Below are positions 22,314 through 33,000 of a stretch of DNA of 33,460 nt, in pieces; positions within the stretch are counted from its first letter, which is position 1, and each line of letters begins with the position of its first letter. The DNA comes from Corynebacterium sp. (GTDB taxonomy: Bacteria; Actinomycetota; Actinomycetes; Mycobacteriales; Mycobacteriaceae): NCBI GenBank assembly GCA_030531005.1, contig JAUMTW010000010.1, positions 1 to 33,460 on the forward strand, given 5' to 3'. The translations under genes were made by a program, and so were the position numbers. The notes beneath the pieces were generated by a model, which did not search any database, was not told the origin of the DNA, and saw only the letters and a list, made by a program, of their open reading frames with translations.

Positions 22314-24572
22314 GTGAGCGATTTTGAATTGACTACCGATCCTGACTACGGGATCACCGACCTTTCCCTCGTCATTGACAATGGCGACTTTGGTACCCGC
22401 ACCATTCGTTTTGAAACCGGCCAGCTTGCACGCCAGGCCGATGGTGCTGTGAGTGCCTACCTGGATGACCACACCATGCTGCTGGCCACCACCACCGCAT
22501 CCAACCAGCCACGTGAGGGCTTTGACTTCTTCCCACTGACCGTGGACGTGGAAGAGCGTATGTATGCTGCCGGTAAGATCCCTGGCTCCTTCTTCCGCCG
22601 TGAGGGTCGCCCATCCACCGAGGCCACCCTGGCTGCCCGTCTGATTGACCGCCCACTGCGTCCTACCTTTGTTAAGGGTCTGCGCAATGAGGTTCAGGTT
22701 ATTATCACCGTGCTTTCCATGGATCCAAAGGACATGTACGATGTCCTGGCTATCAATGCTGCCTCCGCAGCCACCCAGCTGTCCGGCCTTCCTGTTTCCC
22801 ACGCCGTTGGTGGCGTGCGCATGTCCCTTATTGCTGATGAGAAGCACCCTGAGGGCCAGTGGGTTGCATTCCCAACCCAGGAGCAGTCCGAGAAGTCCAT
22901 TTTTGAGATTGTTGTTGCCGGTCGACTGGCAGATGAGCAGGGCAGTGGCCGTGGGCGTCGTAAGGCTGGCCGCAAGGGCGCCGATGTTGCCATCATGATG
23001 GTGGAGGCAGGCGCTGCTGAGGGTGCTGTTGAGCTTATTGCCGATGGTGCACCAGCCCCAACCGAGTCCGTTGTGGCCGAGGGCCTTGAGGCTGCTAAGC
23101 CATTCATTGCCCAGCTCTGTGAGGCTCAGATTGCTCTTGCTGGTGCTGTGGCCAAGGAAACCCGCGACTTCCCACTCTTCCCAGCCTATAGCGAAGAAAC
23201 CTATGTTTTGGTTGAGCGTCGTGCCGGCGATGAACTTGGTGATATCATGCGCATCACCGATGCCCAGGAGCGCAACCAGGCTGTTATTGAGCTTACCGAC
23301 GCCCTCATCGAAGACCTGGTCAAGGATGAGGACGAGGCCCTGGAGAAGGAAATCCGCGGTGCTGTTACCGCACTGACCAAGGCTATTGTTCGTGAGCGTA
23401 TTCTCTCCGAGCACTTCCGTATTGATGGCCGCAAGATCACTGAAATCCGTGACCTTGGTGTTGAGGTTGATATTGTTCCTCGCGCCCACGGCTCCAGCCT
23501 CTTCGAGCGTGGTGAAACCCAGATTCTTGGTGTTACCACCCTGGATATGCTCAAGATGGAGCAGCAGCTTGATGGTCTGACCCCAGCCACCTCCAAGCGC
23601 TATATCCACCACTATAACTTCCCACCATTCTCCACAGGTGATACCGGTCGTGTGGGTAGCCCTAAGCGCCGTGAAATCGGCCACGGTGCCCTTGCTGAGC
23701 GCGCCCTGGTTCCAGTTATCCCTTCCCGCGATGACTTCCCATATGCCATCCGTCAGGTTTCTGAGGCTCTGAGCTCCAATGGCTCCACCTCCATGGGTTC
23801 TGTTTGTGCATCCACCTTGTCCCTGTACAATGCGGGTGTTCCACTCAAGGCTCCAGTGGCTGGTATTGCTATGGGTCTGGTCTCCGGTGAGGTTGACGGC
23901 AAGACCGAATATGTAACCCTCACCGATATTCTTGGTGCTGAGGATGCTTTCGGCGATATGGACTTCAAGGTGGCAGGTACCTCCGAGTTCATTACCGCCC
24001 TCCAGCTGGATACCAAGCTTGATGGTATTCCATCCAAGGTTTTGGCTGATGCTCTGGACCAGGCTCGTCAGGCACGTCTGGTTATTTTGGACACCATGTC
24101 CAAGATCATTGATGGCCCAGATGAGATGAGTGAGTTTGCACCACGCATCACCACCATCACCATCCCAGTTGCCAAGATTGGTGAGGTCATTGGTCCTAAG
24201 GGCAAGACCATTAATCAGATCACCGAGGAAACCGGTGCTGATATCTCCATTGAGGAAGATGGCCGCGTCTTTGTTGCATGCTCTGATGGCAAGAATGCCC
24301 AGGCTGCTATTGATAAGATCAATGCCATTGCTAACCCACAGTTGCCACAGGTCGGCGAGCGCTACCTGGGCACCGTGGTCAAGGCCGCCCCATTCGGCGC
24401 CTTTGTTAACCTCACCGGTAGCACCGATGGTTTGGTTCATATCTCCAAGCTGGGCAATGGCAAGCGCATTGCCAAGGTTGAGGATGTAGTCAATGTTGGC
24501 GATAAGATTGAGGTCGAAATTGCCGATATTGATGCCAAGGGCAAGATTTCCTTGGTACCAGTTCGTGACTAA
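22314..24572 (+). CDS. pnp: Polyribonucleotide nucleotidyltransferase (PNPase)
   Basis: Phosphorolytic 3'-to-5' exoribonuclease of the RNA decay machinery (often named gpsI in corynebacteria). The 752-residue product has two RNase PH domains: the first with [14 protein letters not shown] and [10 protein letters not shown], the second with [29 protein letters not shown] and [13 protein letters not shown]. Then come a KH domain ([19 protein letters not shown]) and an S1 domain ([19 protein letters not shown]). I chose GTG 22314 because AGGAG (22299-22303) is 10 nt upstream and [13 protein letters not shown] fits the family N-terminus; a TTG at 22260 lies before the ribosome site. It has its own promoter after rpsO and ends at a strong terminator. 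Confidence 0.97.
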   Translation: MSDFELTTDPDYGITDLSLVIDNGDFGTRTIRFETGQLARQADGAVSAYLDDHTMLLATTTASNQPREGFDFFPLTVDVEERMYAAGKIPGSFFRREGRPSTEATLAARLIDRPLRPTFVKGLRNEVQVIITVLSMDPKDMYDVLAINAASAATQLSGLPVSHAVGGVRMSLIADEKHPEGQWVAFPTQEQSEKSIFEIVVAGRLADEQGSGRGRRKAGRKGADVAIMMVEAGAAEGAVELIADGAPAPTESVVAEGLEAAKPFIAQLCEAQIALAGAVAKETRDFPLFPAYSEETYVLVERRAGDELGDIMRITDAQERNQAVIELTDALIEDLVKDEDEALEKEIRGAVTALTKAIVRERILSEHFRIDGRKITEIRDLGVEVDIVPRAHGSSLFERGETQILGVTTLDMLKMEQQLDGLTPATSKRYIHHYNFPPFSTGDTGRVGSPKRREIGHGALAERALVPVIPSRDDFPYAIRQVSEALSSNGSTSMGSVCASTLSLYNAGVPLKAPVAGIAMGLVSGEVDGKTEYVTLTDILGAEDAFGDMDFKVAGTSEFITALQLDTKLDGIPSKVLADALDQARQARLVILDTMSKIIDGPDEMSEFAPRITTITIPVAKIGEVIGPKGKTINQITEETGADISIEEDGRVFVACSDGKNAQAAIDKINAIANPQLPQVGERYLGTVVKAAPFGAFVNLTGSTDGLVHISKLGNGKRIAKVEDVVNVGDKIEVEIADIDAKGKISLVPVRD

Positions 24573-24590
24573 GAACTACAGCCTGTAGAG

Positions 24591-24634
24591 AAGAAGGGTT
24601 AGGGAGCTTATACCGCTCCCTGGCCCTTCTTTTT
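24591..24634 (+). terminator. Rho-independent terminator after pnp
   Basis: AAGAAGGG (24591-24598) pairs with CCCTTCTT (24624-24631) and an inner GGGAGC (24602-24607) with GCTCCC (24615-24620); a T-run follows (24630-24634). Confidence 0.92.
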
Positions 24635-24637
24635 GGT

Positions 24638-24643
24638 TAAGAT
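24638..24643 (+). promoter_or_regulatory. Possible -10 box of dapB
   Basis: TAAGAT, just after the pnp terminator and 33 nt before the dapB ATG, fits TANNAT. Any -35 would lie inside the terminator arm. Confidence 0.4.
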
Positions 24644-24655
24644 GGACTTGTTTAG

Positions 24656-25423
<768 letters not shown>

Positions 25424-26188
25424 ATGGCTTCCGTATCACCACTGTCCATTGAGCTGATTGGCCATGCCGAATTTTCGGTGCCGGCAGGCATGGACTGGGA
25501 GACCGATGCGCAGGGAGGCAGTGCGCTGGTGGAATTTGCCGGCAGGGCTTGTTATGAGACTTTTGATAAGCCTAATCCCCGCACCAGTACGAATGCGGCC
25601 TTTATTAATCACCTCAAGGAGGTGGGGCATATGGCTGTCTTTGAGCATGCCAGCGCCACCTTCTATATTCGGGGTTTGTCCCATACAGGCGCCCATGAGC
25701 TCATGCGCCATAGGCACTTGTCTTTCTCCCAGTTGAGCCCGCGTTATGTGGCGGAGCCGGAGATGAATATTGTGCTGCCGGAGGGTATTGCTGGCAAGCC
25801 TGAATTGGAGCGTATTTTCCTGCGCGCCATGGATGATGCCCAGTTTATGTATGAGGAGCTCAAAACGGCCCTGACTGAGGCCATGCGGGCGGACAGTCCG
25901 GAGCTGAGCCGCAATGCGCTCATTGAGGATAAGCGTATCCGCCAGGCCGCCAGGGAAGTGCTGCCCCATGCCCAGGAAACCAGGCTTGTGGTTAGTGGTA
26001 ACTATCGCGGATGGCGACATTTTATTGCCGCCCGTGGGGCAGAACACGTTAATCGTGAGATTAGAATTATTGCCGTTGAGGTACTCAAGAAGCTGCGTGA
26101 GCTGGCGCCGGCCTGTTTTGATGATTTCGATATTAACCAGCTAGCCGACGGTTCCGAGATAGCGGTGTCACCATATGCCACCGAATAA
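25424..26188 (+). CDS. thyX: Flavin-dependent thymidylate synthase
   Basis: Methylates dUMP to dTMP using FAD, NADPH and methylenetetrahydrofolate. The ThyX signature RHRHLSFSQLSPRYV (about 95-109) is intact, as is the C-terminal SGNYRGWRHFIAARGAEHVNRE block that binds substrate. The 254-residue length is normal. The ATG abuts the dapB TAA with no gap and no clear ribosome site, so translation is probably coupled to dapB. I recall the same dapB-thyX-dapA arrangement from other corynebacteria. Confidence 0.96.
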   Translation: MASVSPLSIELIGHAEFSVPAGMDWETDAQGGSALVEFAGRACYETFDKPNPRTSTNAAFINHLKEVGHMAVFEHASATFYIRGLSHTGAHELMRHRHLSFSQLSPRYVAEPEMNIVLPEGIAGKPELERIFLRAMDDAQFMYEELKTALTEAMRADSPELSRNALIEDKRIRQAAREVLPHAQETRLVVSGNYRGWRHFIAARGAEHVNREIRIIAVEVLKKLRELAPACFDDFDINQLADGSEIAVSPYATE

Positions 26189-26201
26189 GAGAAATTAATG
26201 G

Positions 26202-26217
26202 TACATTAGAGTAGCTT
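26202..26217 (+). promoter_or_regulatory. Possible dapA promoter -10 region
   Basis: TACATT (26202-26207) and TAGCTT (26212-26217) are -10-like hexamers in the 83-bp gap between thyX and dapA, giving a leader of about 50 nt. No clear -35 is visible. Confidence 0.3.
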
Positions 26218-26271
26218 AACGGGACAGTGGTTCCCATGAAAATCTCAGCTTAAGAAGGTACGGTTAATTAC

Positions 26272-27177
26272 ATGAGTACGTCCCCTCGTAATACCCTGGG
26301 TGCCGATACATTCGGCACAGTCGTCGTAGCCATGGTCACCCCATTCGATGATCGCGGTGAGCTCGACCTCAATGCAGCCTGCCGGCTCGCAACCCACCTG
26401 GTGGACAATGGCGTGGACTCCCTGGTGCTCTCTGGAACCACCGGTGAATCCCCAACCACCACTGTGGATGAGAAGGTAGCTCTTATCAAGGCTGTGCGCC
26501 AGGAACTGGGGGATGACACTCGTCTAATCGCTGGTGTCGGAACGAATAATACGGCCGCAAGTATTGAATGCGCCCGCCGCAGTGCAGAAGCAGGTGCGGA
26601 TGGTGCCCTTGTTGTGACCCCGTACTATTCCAAGCCAAGTCAGGAAGGCGTCTACCGCCACACTATCGCTATCGCAGATGCTACAGATATGCCCATCTGC
26701 CTCTATGATATTCCTGGCCGTTCGGGAATTGCGCTCGAACCTGATACCATTAAACGGTTAGCCGAACATAAGAATATCCAAGCCCTTAAAGATGCTAAGG
26801 GGGATATTGGTTCAGCGATTCCTCTCATGGATGAAACTGGCCTTGCATGGTACTCGGGCGATGACCCGCTTAATCTTGCCTGGCTCGCAGTTGGCGCCAC
26901 CGGCGTAATTTCCGTGATTGGACATGCAGCACCACGTGCACTCCGCGAATTGGTGGAAAGCTTCGAGGCGGGCGATATTGTCCGCGCTCGCGAAATTGGT
27001 GCCGCCCTTCATCCGCTAACCCGTGCGCAAGCACGACTGGGTGGAGTTAGTTTTGCCAAAGCGGCTCTGCAACTGCAGGGCCTTAAACTCGGCGAGCCAC
27101 GCCTGCCACAGGTTCCTGCTAGTGAAGAGGAACTGCAGGCCCTCGCCCTTGATATGGAAAAGGCTGGAGTCCTTTAA
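26272..27177 (+). CDS. dapA: 4-hydroxy-tetrahydrodipicolinate synthase
   Basis: Condenses pyruvate and aspartate semialdehyde, the committed step to lysine and DAP. The 301-residue protein has GTTGESPTT, the [11 protein letters not shown] tyrosine motif, YDIPGRSG and the Schiff-base lysine Lys173 in QALKDAKGD. As far as I recall, its length and N-terminus match the C. glutamicum enzyme, which supports ATG 26272, although the best ribosome-site-like AAGG is 13 nt away. Its end is followed after 2 bp by rnj, so the two are likely one transcript. The AT-rich 83-bp gap upstream may hold a promoter. Confidence 0.97.
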   Translation: MSTSPRNTLGADTFGTVVVAMVTPFDDRGELDLNAACRLATHLVDNGVDSLVLSGTTGESPTTTVDEKVALIKAVRQELGDDTRLIAGVGTNNTAASIECARRSAEAGADGALVVTPYYSKPSQEGVYRHTIAIADATDMPICLYDIPGRSGIALEPDTIKRLAEHKNIQALKDAKGDIGSAIPLMDETGLAWYSGDDPLNLAWLAVGATGVISVIGHAAPRALRELVESFEAGDIVRAREIGAALHPLTRAQARLGGVSFAKAALQLQGLKLGEPRLPQVPASEEELQALALDMEKAGVL

Positions 27178-27179
27178 AT

Positions 27180-29261
27180 ATGACACAACCGCGTAACCGC
27201 GTGCGCAAAGTAACGCGCAAGACCGGTGCAGCCCCAGTGGTATTCAAGGCCCCTGAGGATGCACAAACCACCGCCGGCGCAAGCGCCGAAGCAGAGAATA
27301 CGGGCTCGACGGGGGAGCGTCGAAACGCTCGCCGTAGCACCCGCACCAGCAGCCGAGGCGGTGCACGTAAGACCACCTCCAAGGCAACCCGCCGCGTAAG
27401 CTCCAAGAGCAATAACAATAATAAGAACAATAACCGCGGTGGCAATGACAACCGTCAGGACAACCAGAATAAGGGTCAGAACAAGGGCCGCCGTACCGTT
27501 GTTCAGTCCATGCAGGGTGCTGACCTGACTGAGCGTCTTCCTAAGCCACCACGTCAGCCACGCGATGGCATGCGTATTGTTGCGCTCGGTGGTATCTCCG
27601 AAATTGGTCGTAATATGACCGTTTTCGAATACAAGGGCCGCATGCTGCTCATTGACTGCGGTGTGCTCTTCCCATCCTCCGGCGAGCCAGGCGTGGACCT
27701 CATCCTGCCTGATTTCTCCTATATTGAAGACCGCATGGACAAGGTGGAAGCCCTGGTCGTTACCCACGCCCACGAGGACCACATTGGTGCGATTCCATGG
27801 CTGCTCAAGCTGCGCCCAGATATTCCAATCATCGCCAGCCGCTTTACCTGCGCTTTGATTGCTGCCAAGTGTGCTGAGCACCGTCAGCGTCCAAAGCTCA
27901 TTGAGGTCAATGAGAAGAGCGAAGAGAACCGCGGTGCATTCAATATCCGCTTCTTCGCTGTGAACCACTCTGTGCCTGACTGCCTGGGTGTGGTTTTGAA
28001 GACCGCTGCTGGCACCATCCTGCACACCGGTGATATCAAGCTGGACCAGACCCCAACTGATAATCGCCCAACCGACCTGCCAGCCATGAGCCGCTATGGC
28101 GATGAGGGCATTGACCTCTTCCTCTGCGACTCCACCAATGCCACCACCCCTGGCATTTCCGGTTCTGAGGCTGAGCTGGCCCCAACCTTTAAGCGTCTCA
28201 TTGCTGAGGCCAAGCAGCGCGTTATTGTTGCTTCCTTCGCCTCCAATGTTTACCGCGTCCAGTCTGCTGTGGATGCTGCCGTGGCTGCTGGCCGTAAGGT
28301 GGCCTTCAATGGTCGCTCCATGATCCGCAATATGGAAATTGCTGAGCGCATGGGCTACCTCAAGGCCCCACGTGGCACCATTGTCACCATGGATGAGGCC
28401 GCAAAGATGGCCCCACACAAGGTCGTTCTTATCACCACCGGTACCCAGGGTGAGCCAATGGCGGCCCTGTCCCGCATGGCTCGTCGTGAGCACCGCCAGA
28501 TCACTGTGCGCGATGGCGACCTGATTATTCTCTCCTCCTCCCTGGTTCCAGGCAATGAGGAAGCCGTCTTCGGCATGATCAATATGCTCGCCCAGATTGG
28601 TGCCACTGTGGTTACCGGCCGCGATGCCAAGGTTCACACCTCCGGCCACGGCTATGCTGGTGAGCTGCTCTTCCTCTACAATGCTGTTCGTCCAAAGAAC
28701 GCTATGCCTGTTCACGGCGAGTGGCGCCACCTGCGCGCCAATAAGGAACTGGCTGTGTCCACTGGTGTTGAGCGCGATCGTGTTGTGCTCGCCCAGAATG
28801 GTGTTGTGGTGGACCTGGTTAAGGGCCGCGCCCGCGTTGTGGGCCAGATTCCTGTTGGTAACCTCTATGTTGATGGTGTCACCATGGGTGATATTGATGA
28901 TGAGGTTCTGGCAGACCGCACCAGCCTGGGTGCTGGTGGTCTCATCACCATCACCGCGGTTATTGACAACCGCACCGCTCGTCTCATGGAGCGCCCAACT
29001 GTTGTGGCCAAGGGCTTCTCTGAGGACCACAAGGCTATGATGCCTGAGGTCGCTGACCTGGTTGAGCAGACCATGAATGATCTTGCCGGTGAAGGTGAGA
29101 ATGAAGTTTACCGTATGGTTCAGAAGCTGCGTCGTACTGTTTCCCGTTATGTGGAGCAGAAGTGGCGCCGCCAGCCAATGATTGTTCCTACTGTGGTTGC
29201 AACCACCAGTGAGGTTCAGGCTACCGACGATGATGTGAATAACTCTCGTATGAGCCTCTAA
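27180..29261 (+). CDS. rnj: Ribonuclease J
   Basis: Metallo-beta-lactamase-fold ribonuclease with endo- and 5'-exonuclease activity for mRNA decay and rRNA maturation. The 693-residue protein begins with about 135 residues of basic, Arg/Lys/Thr- then Asn/Gly-rich disordered sequence, as in other actinobacterial RNase J. The catalytic core follows: GGISEIGRNM, DCGVLFP, the zinc motif HAHEDH (His196, His198, Asp200, His201), NHSVPDCLG, HTGDIKLDQ and CDSTNATTPG. HTSGHGYAGE belongs to the beta-CASP part and a C-terminal dimerisation domain ends the protein. The ATG is 2 bp after the dapA stop; GGAG at 27166-27169 inside dapA may serve as ribosome site. Confidence 0.96.
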   Translation: MTQPRNRVRKVTRKTGAAPVVFKAPEDAQTTAGASAEAENTGSTGERRNARRSTRTSSRGGARKTTSKATRRVSSKSNNNNKNNNRGGNDNRQDNQNKGQNKGRRTVVQSMQGADLTERLPKPPRQPRDGMRIVALGGISEIGRNMTVFEYKGRMLLIDCGVLFPSSGEPGVDLILPDFSYIEDRMDKVEALVVTHAHEDHIGAIPWLLKLRPDIPIIASRFTCALIAAKCAEHRQRPKLIEVNEKSEENRGAFNIRFFAVNHSVPDCLGVVLKTAAGTILHTGDIKLDQTPTDNRPTDLPAMSRYGDEGIDLFLCDSTNATTPGISGSEAELAPTFKRLIAEAKQRVIVASFASNVYRVQSAVDAAVAAGRKVAFNGRSMIRNMEIAERMGYLKAPRGTIVTMDEAAKMAPHKVVLITTGTQGEPMAALSRMARREHRQITVRDGDLIILSSSLVPGNEEAVFGMINMLAQIGATVVTGRDAKVHTSGHGYAGELLFLYNAVRPKNAMPVHGEWRHLRANKELAVSTGVERDRVVLAQNGVVVDLVKGRARVVGQIPVGNLYVDGVTMGDIDDEVLADRTSLGAGGLITITAVIDNRTARLMERPTVVAKGFSEDHKAMMPEVADLVEQTMNDLAGEGENEVYRMVQKLRRTVSRYVEQKWRRQPMIVPTVVATTSEVQATDDDVNNSRMSL

Positions 29262-29270
29262 TTGGCAGAC

Positions 29271-29321
29271 CGCCCAAAGGCAGGTACCCGCATGTGGGTG
29301 CCTGCCTTTTCTCTTTGGGCG
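29271..29321 (+). terminator. Rho-independent terminator after rnj
   Basis: AAAGGCAGGTACCC (29276-29289) pairs with GGGTGCCTGCCTTT (29296-29309, one G-U), followed by TCTCTTT. An outer CGCCCAAAG (29271-29279) can also pair with CTTTGGGCG (29313-29321), competing for the base of the stem. Confidence 0.92.
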
Positions 29322-29327
29322 TAAAAT
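29322..29327 (+). promoter_or_regulatory. -10 box for leaderless gene at 29335
   Basis: TAAAAT fits the corynebacterial -10 consensus and ends exactly 7 nt before ATG 29335. It starts one base after the rnj terminator structure ends. Confidence 0.6.
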
Positions 29328-29334
29328 GGACTCT

Positions 29335-29949
29335 ATGACTCTTGCACAAACCTACCGCCATAAACTAGCCAGCGCCCTGCGTGAAGCAGGCCCCGATGCC
29401 CCTACTCTCTGTGAGGGCTGGCGCGCCGCCGACCTGGCTGCCCACCTCTATATTCGTGAGAATAAGCCACTGGCCGCGGCCGGTATTTTTGTGTCCCCAC
29501 TGCACAAGGTTTTTGAAAAGACCGAGGCAGAGATCCTCGCCCAGCCCTATGAGCAGACCATCGCCGCCTGGGAGAAGGGCCCATCCAAGCGCAACCCAAT
29601 GAAATATGCCGACCAGTATATGAACGGTGCAGAGCACTTTGTGCACTATGCCGATGTGGCCCGCGCCCAGGACCCGGAGTGTGAACTTCCGCTGGATGCG
29701 CAACAGGCCAAGGAATTGCACCGCGCCACTGCGTTTATTGCTAAGCGTGAATTGGCTAAGGCCCCGGTGCCAGTCATTGCCTTCCCGGATGGAATGCCGC
29801 GCATTATCATCAAAGATAAGAAGGGCGTGAGCTTGCTCGGTGATGATGTGGTTCGTCTCTCCGGCCCGATCGGTGAGATTCTGCTGTGGGCCTATGGTCG
29901 CCCGGCTAGCGGATTGACCTTCAGCGGCCCTGTAGAGAAGCTGAACTAA
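29335..29949 (+). CDS. TIGR03085-like (maleylpyruvate isomerase/DinB-like fold) protein
   Basis: Small cytoplasmic protein of 204 residues resembling the actinobacterial TIGR03085 family, related to the mycothiol-dependent maleylpyruvate isomerase N-terminal (DinB-like four-helix) fold. Visible hallmarks are the early PTLCEGWRAADLAAHL segment with a metal-ligand-type histidine, the NGAEHFVHYADVARA helix and the C-terminal GPIGEILLWAYGR. I chose ATG 29335 because a TAAAAT box is 7 nt upstream, implying a leaderless mRNA; ATG 29326 overlaps that box. The reaction is not known, and a link to mycothiol is only inferred from the fold. It lies between rnj and ftsK, an arrangement I recall from related genomes. 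Confidence 0.75.
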   Translation: MTLAQTYRHKLASALREAGPDAPTLCEGWRAADLAAHLYIRENKPLAAAGIFVSPLHKVFEKTEAEILAQPYEQTIAAWEKGPSKRNPMKYADQYMNGAEHFVHYADVARAQDPECELPLDAQQAKELHRATAFIAKRELAKAPVPVIAFPDGMPRIIIKDKKGVSLLGDDVVRLSGPIGEILLWAYGRPASGLTFSGPVEKLN

Positions 29950-29988
29950 AGTCCACCAAACACGCAATTTTTGTTACTAGTGTTACTA

Positions 29989-30014
29989 ATGTGATTTATA
30001 CGCTAGAATCACAT
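29989..30014 (+). promoter_or_regulatory. Leaderless ftsK promoter embedded in an inverted repeat
   Basis: TAGAAT (30004-30009) is a consensus -10 ending exactly 7 nt before the ftsK ATG at 30017. It overlaps a perfect 8-bp inverted repeat, ATGTGATT (29989-29996) and AATCACAT (30007-30014), with a 10-bp spacer. A direct repeat GTTACTA (29973-29979, 29982-29988) lies just upstream, near the expected -35. Confidence 0.55.
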
Positions 30015-30016
30015 AC

Positions 30017-33000
30017 ATGACTGTCAATACACGAACTGGTTCGTCGCGCTCCCCAAAGGACAAGCCTACGGAGGAATTTCGCCGTACGGGTAGCTCCCTC
30101 GGCGTGCTCGGTTCGGGTATGAAAAGTGCATTGAGCAATAAGCGTGGCCCCAAGAAAGAAAGGGAACCGCGCGGTCGCTTCCGCCTGGAGGACTCCTTCG
30201 GCGAGGAAATTGAGGACGATAACCTCTATGACTTTGAGGACATGCCACCAAAGCCGCGTGCCTCCAAGTCCACTAATTCGAAAAAATCTAAAGCAGTGGA
30301 ATCAAAGCCAAAGAAAAAGACCCAAAATAAGAAAAGCACGAGTAGCACCACCAAGCGTGGTGGCGCCAAAGTGGCAAAGCACCCACCGCTGCCGGAGGAA
30401 GAACAGGGCAGTGTCAATCGCATGGGCTTGACAGGCCGTCAGATTGATATTATCGCCTTTGTTCTCGTCGGCATTGCCGTGATCCTTGCCGGTTCCGTCT
30501 GGACCCCATTTGGTGGCCCCGCAGGGCAGGCTGTGAGTGGGGCAGTGGCCTCCATCTTCGGCGTGGGCTCCTACCTGGTGCCGCTTCTTGTTGCCGCCAC
30601 CGGTATTGCCCTGAGTGTGGACCGCATGCCAAGCAGCTATGGCTATATGCGCTATGGTGTGGGCGGCGTGCTCATTGCACTCTCCACCCTGGGGTTGATT
30701 GATACCTTCGCCGGCCACCCGGATACCATGCCTGGCCGTCAGGGCAGTGGTGGCATGATTGGTGTGCTCATGGCCCAGCCAATGGCCCACGGTTTTAGTA
30801 ATTTTGTGGCCGTGCCAATCCTGGTTCTCATCCTCTTCTACGGTGTGCTGCGTACTGCCGGTGTGACTGTGCGTGACGTGGCCAGTGTGGTTGGTGGCGA
30901 GGTGGATCGTCGAAAAGCTCAATTGGACGAGAAGCTTGAAGAGCGCCGCGCCGCCAAGGAGGTTGAGGAACCAACCACCAAGCTGCGCGTCCGTGATGAG
31001 GTGCGCCCACGCCTGCGCAATACCTCCTATACCCGCATGGACTCCACCCGCGCCGCCCGCGACTCCATGGATGGCTTGCGACGCGCCCCCGCACCACGCG
31101 GCTACGATGATGTGGCCACCAGCGGTGCCTTGAGCTTCAATGCCGAACCTGCTGTGGATCGTGCCGCTGACCAAGGCCGTTCGCTTTTCGACGAAGACCC
31201 AAGCCTGGCCGATAAGCGCACCGAAAAGATCCCATCCCTTTTCCGTGCCAACCAGCCGGAGCCTGAGCAGCCAGTGCAGCCGGAGCTCGACTTCGAGGAC
31301 CAGTTTGAGGACCAGTATGAGGATGACCTACTGCTGGATGAATCTGCCTATGAGGAAGAGCTCCCTGAGATCTATGAGAGCCCAGCCGCTGCCAGTGCGC
31401 TGCCAGCCCGTGAGGCCTTGGCGCAGAATATGCAGATGCCGGCCGAGCCAGCCGAGCCAGTAGAAGCTGCTGAGCCAGAAGACTTTGCCGATGATTATGC
31501 AGATGACTATGCGGCTGACTTTGCTGATGATTTTGCAGATGAGGTCTTTGAGGCTGAACCAGTGGAGGATCCTGTAGAGGAACCTGCTCAGCAGACTGCG
31601 GGCATGAACCACTTCAGCACCCCAGCCCCACCAGCACGCTTTGATAGCACCTACCAGCTGCCAGATATGTCTGTGCTCAAGCACGGTGCGCCACCAAAGC
31701 GCCACTCGGAGGCCAATGAGCAGATTGTAGATGCCATTAATGCTGTGCTTGAAGAGTTCGGTGTAAATGCACAGGTGACTGGCTATAACCGTGGCCCAAC
31801 AGTGACCTGTTATATCATCCAGGTTGGTCCGGGCGTGAAGATGTCCAAGATCACTGGTCTTCAGACTAACTTTGCCTATGCGGTAAAGACCTCCAATATT
31901 CGTCTGCTTATGCCAATTCCTGGCCACAGTGCAGTGGGTATTGAGGTTCCTAATGATGACCGTGAGACCGTGTACCTGGGCGATGCGCTGAGCGAGCCAA
32001 ACTTTGCTAATGACCCAGACCCATTGCTCGTACCAATTGGTAAGGGCGTGGAGGGTAGCTTTGTTACCTTCGCTTTGAATAAGCTGCCACATATGCTGGT
32101 TGCTGGTTCCACCGGTTCCGGTAAGTCGGCCTTTGTCAACAGCCTTCTGGTGTCCTTGCTCAGCCGTGCCACCCCAGAGCAGCTGCGCCTGATTCTGGTT
32201 GACCCGAAGATGGTGGAATTCACCCCATATGAGGGCATTCCACACCTGCTCACCCCAATCATTACTGAGCCAAAGCGCGCCAGTGATGCGCTCATGTGGC
32301 TGGTTGAGGAAATGGAGCGCCGCTACCTGGATATGAAGGCAGCTGGTGTTCGTAATATCGAGGGTTATAACAAGAAGTTTGACCGTGGTGAGATTGTGGC
32401 CCCACCGGGATCCCAGCGTGAATATAAGCGCTTCCCATATATTGTGGCCATTGTCGACGAGCTTGCCGACCTCATGATGACCGCGCCACGCGAAATTGAG
32501 GATGCCATTGTGCGTATCACTCAGAAGGCACGTGCCGCTGGTATCCACCTCATCCTGGCAACCCAGCGCCCATCGGTTAATGTGGTTACCGGTCTGATTA
32601 AGTCCAATATTCCAAGCCGCGTGGCCTTTGCCACCGCATCCAACCAGGACTCCCGCGTGATCCTGGACCAGAATGGTGCGGAGAAGCTGCTGGGCATGGG
32701 TGATGGCCTGTTCATTCCACAGGGCCAGGCGGAGACGGTTCGTATCCAGGGTGCCTATGTGGATGATGCTGAGATTCATGCCATTGTGGAGCAGACTAAG
32801 TCCCAGGTTCCTGAGCCGGACTATATCCAGATTGAAACCAAGACCGAAACCCCTGAGGCCGAGGTTGAGGTTCAGCCGGAATCCGATGATGATGTGGATA
32901 TGCTCTGTGCGGCTGCCGAGCTGGCCGCCTATTCCACAACCCTGTCCATTTCGAACCTGCAGCGCAAGCTGCGCATGGGCTTCTCCAAGGCAGGCCGCAT

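Noticed and set aside
22146..24440. Long minus-strand open frame of 764 codons opposite pnp
   Set aside because: It is a mirror of the biased codon use of pnp; the plus frame encodes complete PNPase, and the minus frame has no recognisable domain or ribosome site.
27174..29030. Long minus-strand open frame of 618 codons opposite rnj
   Set aside because: Antisense shadow of a well-conserved RNase J gene.
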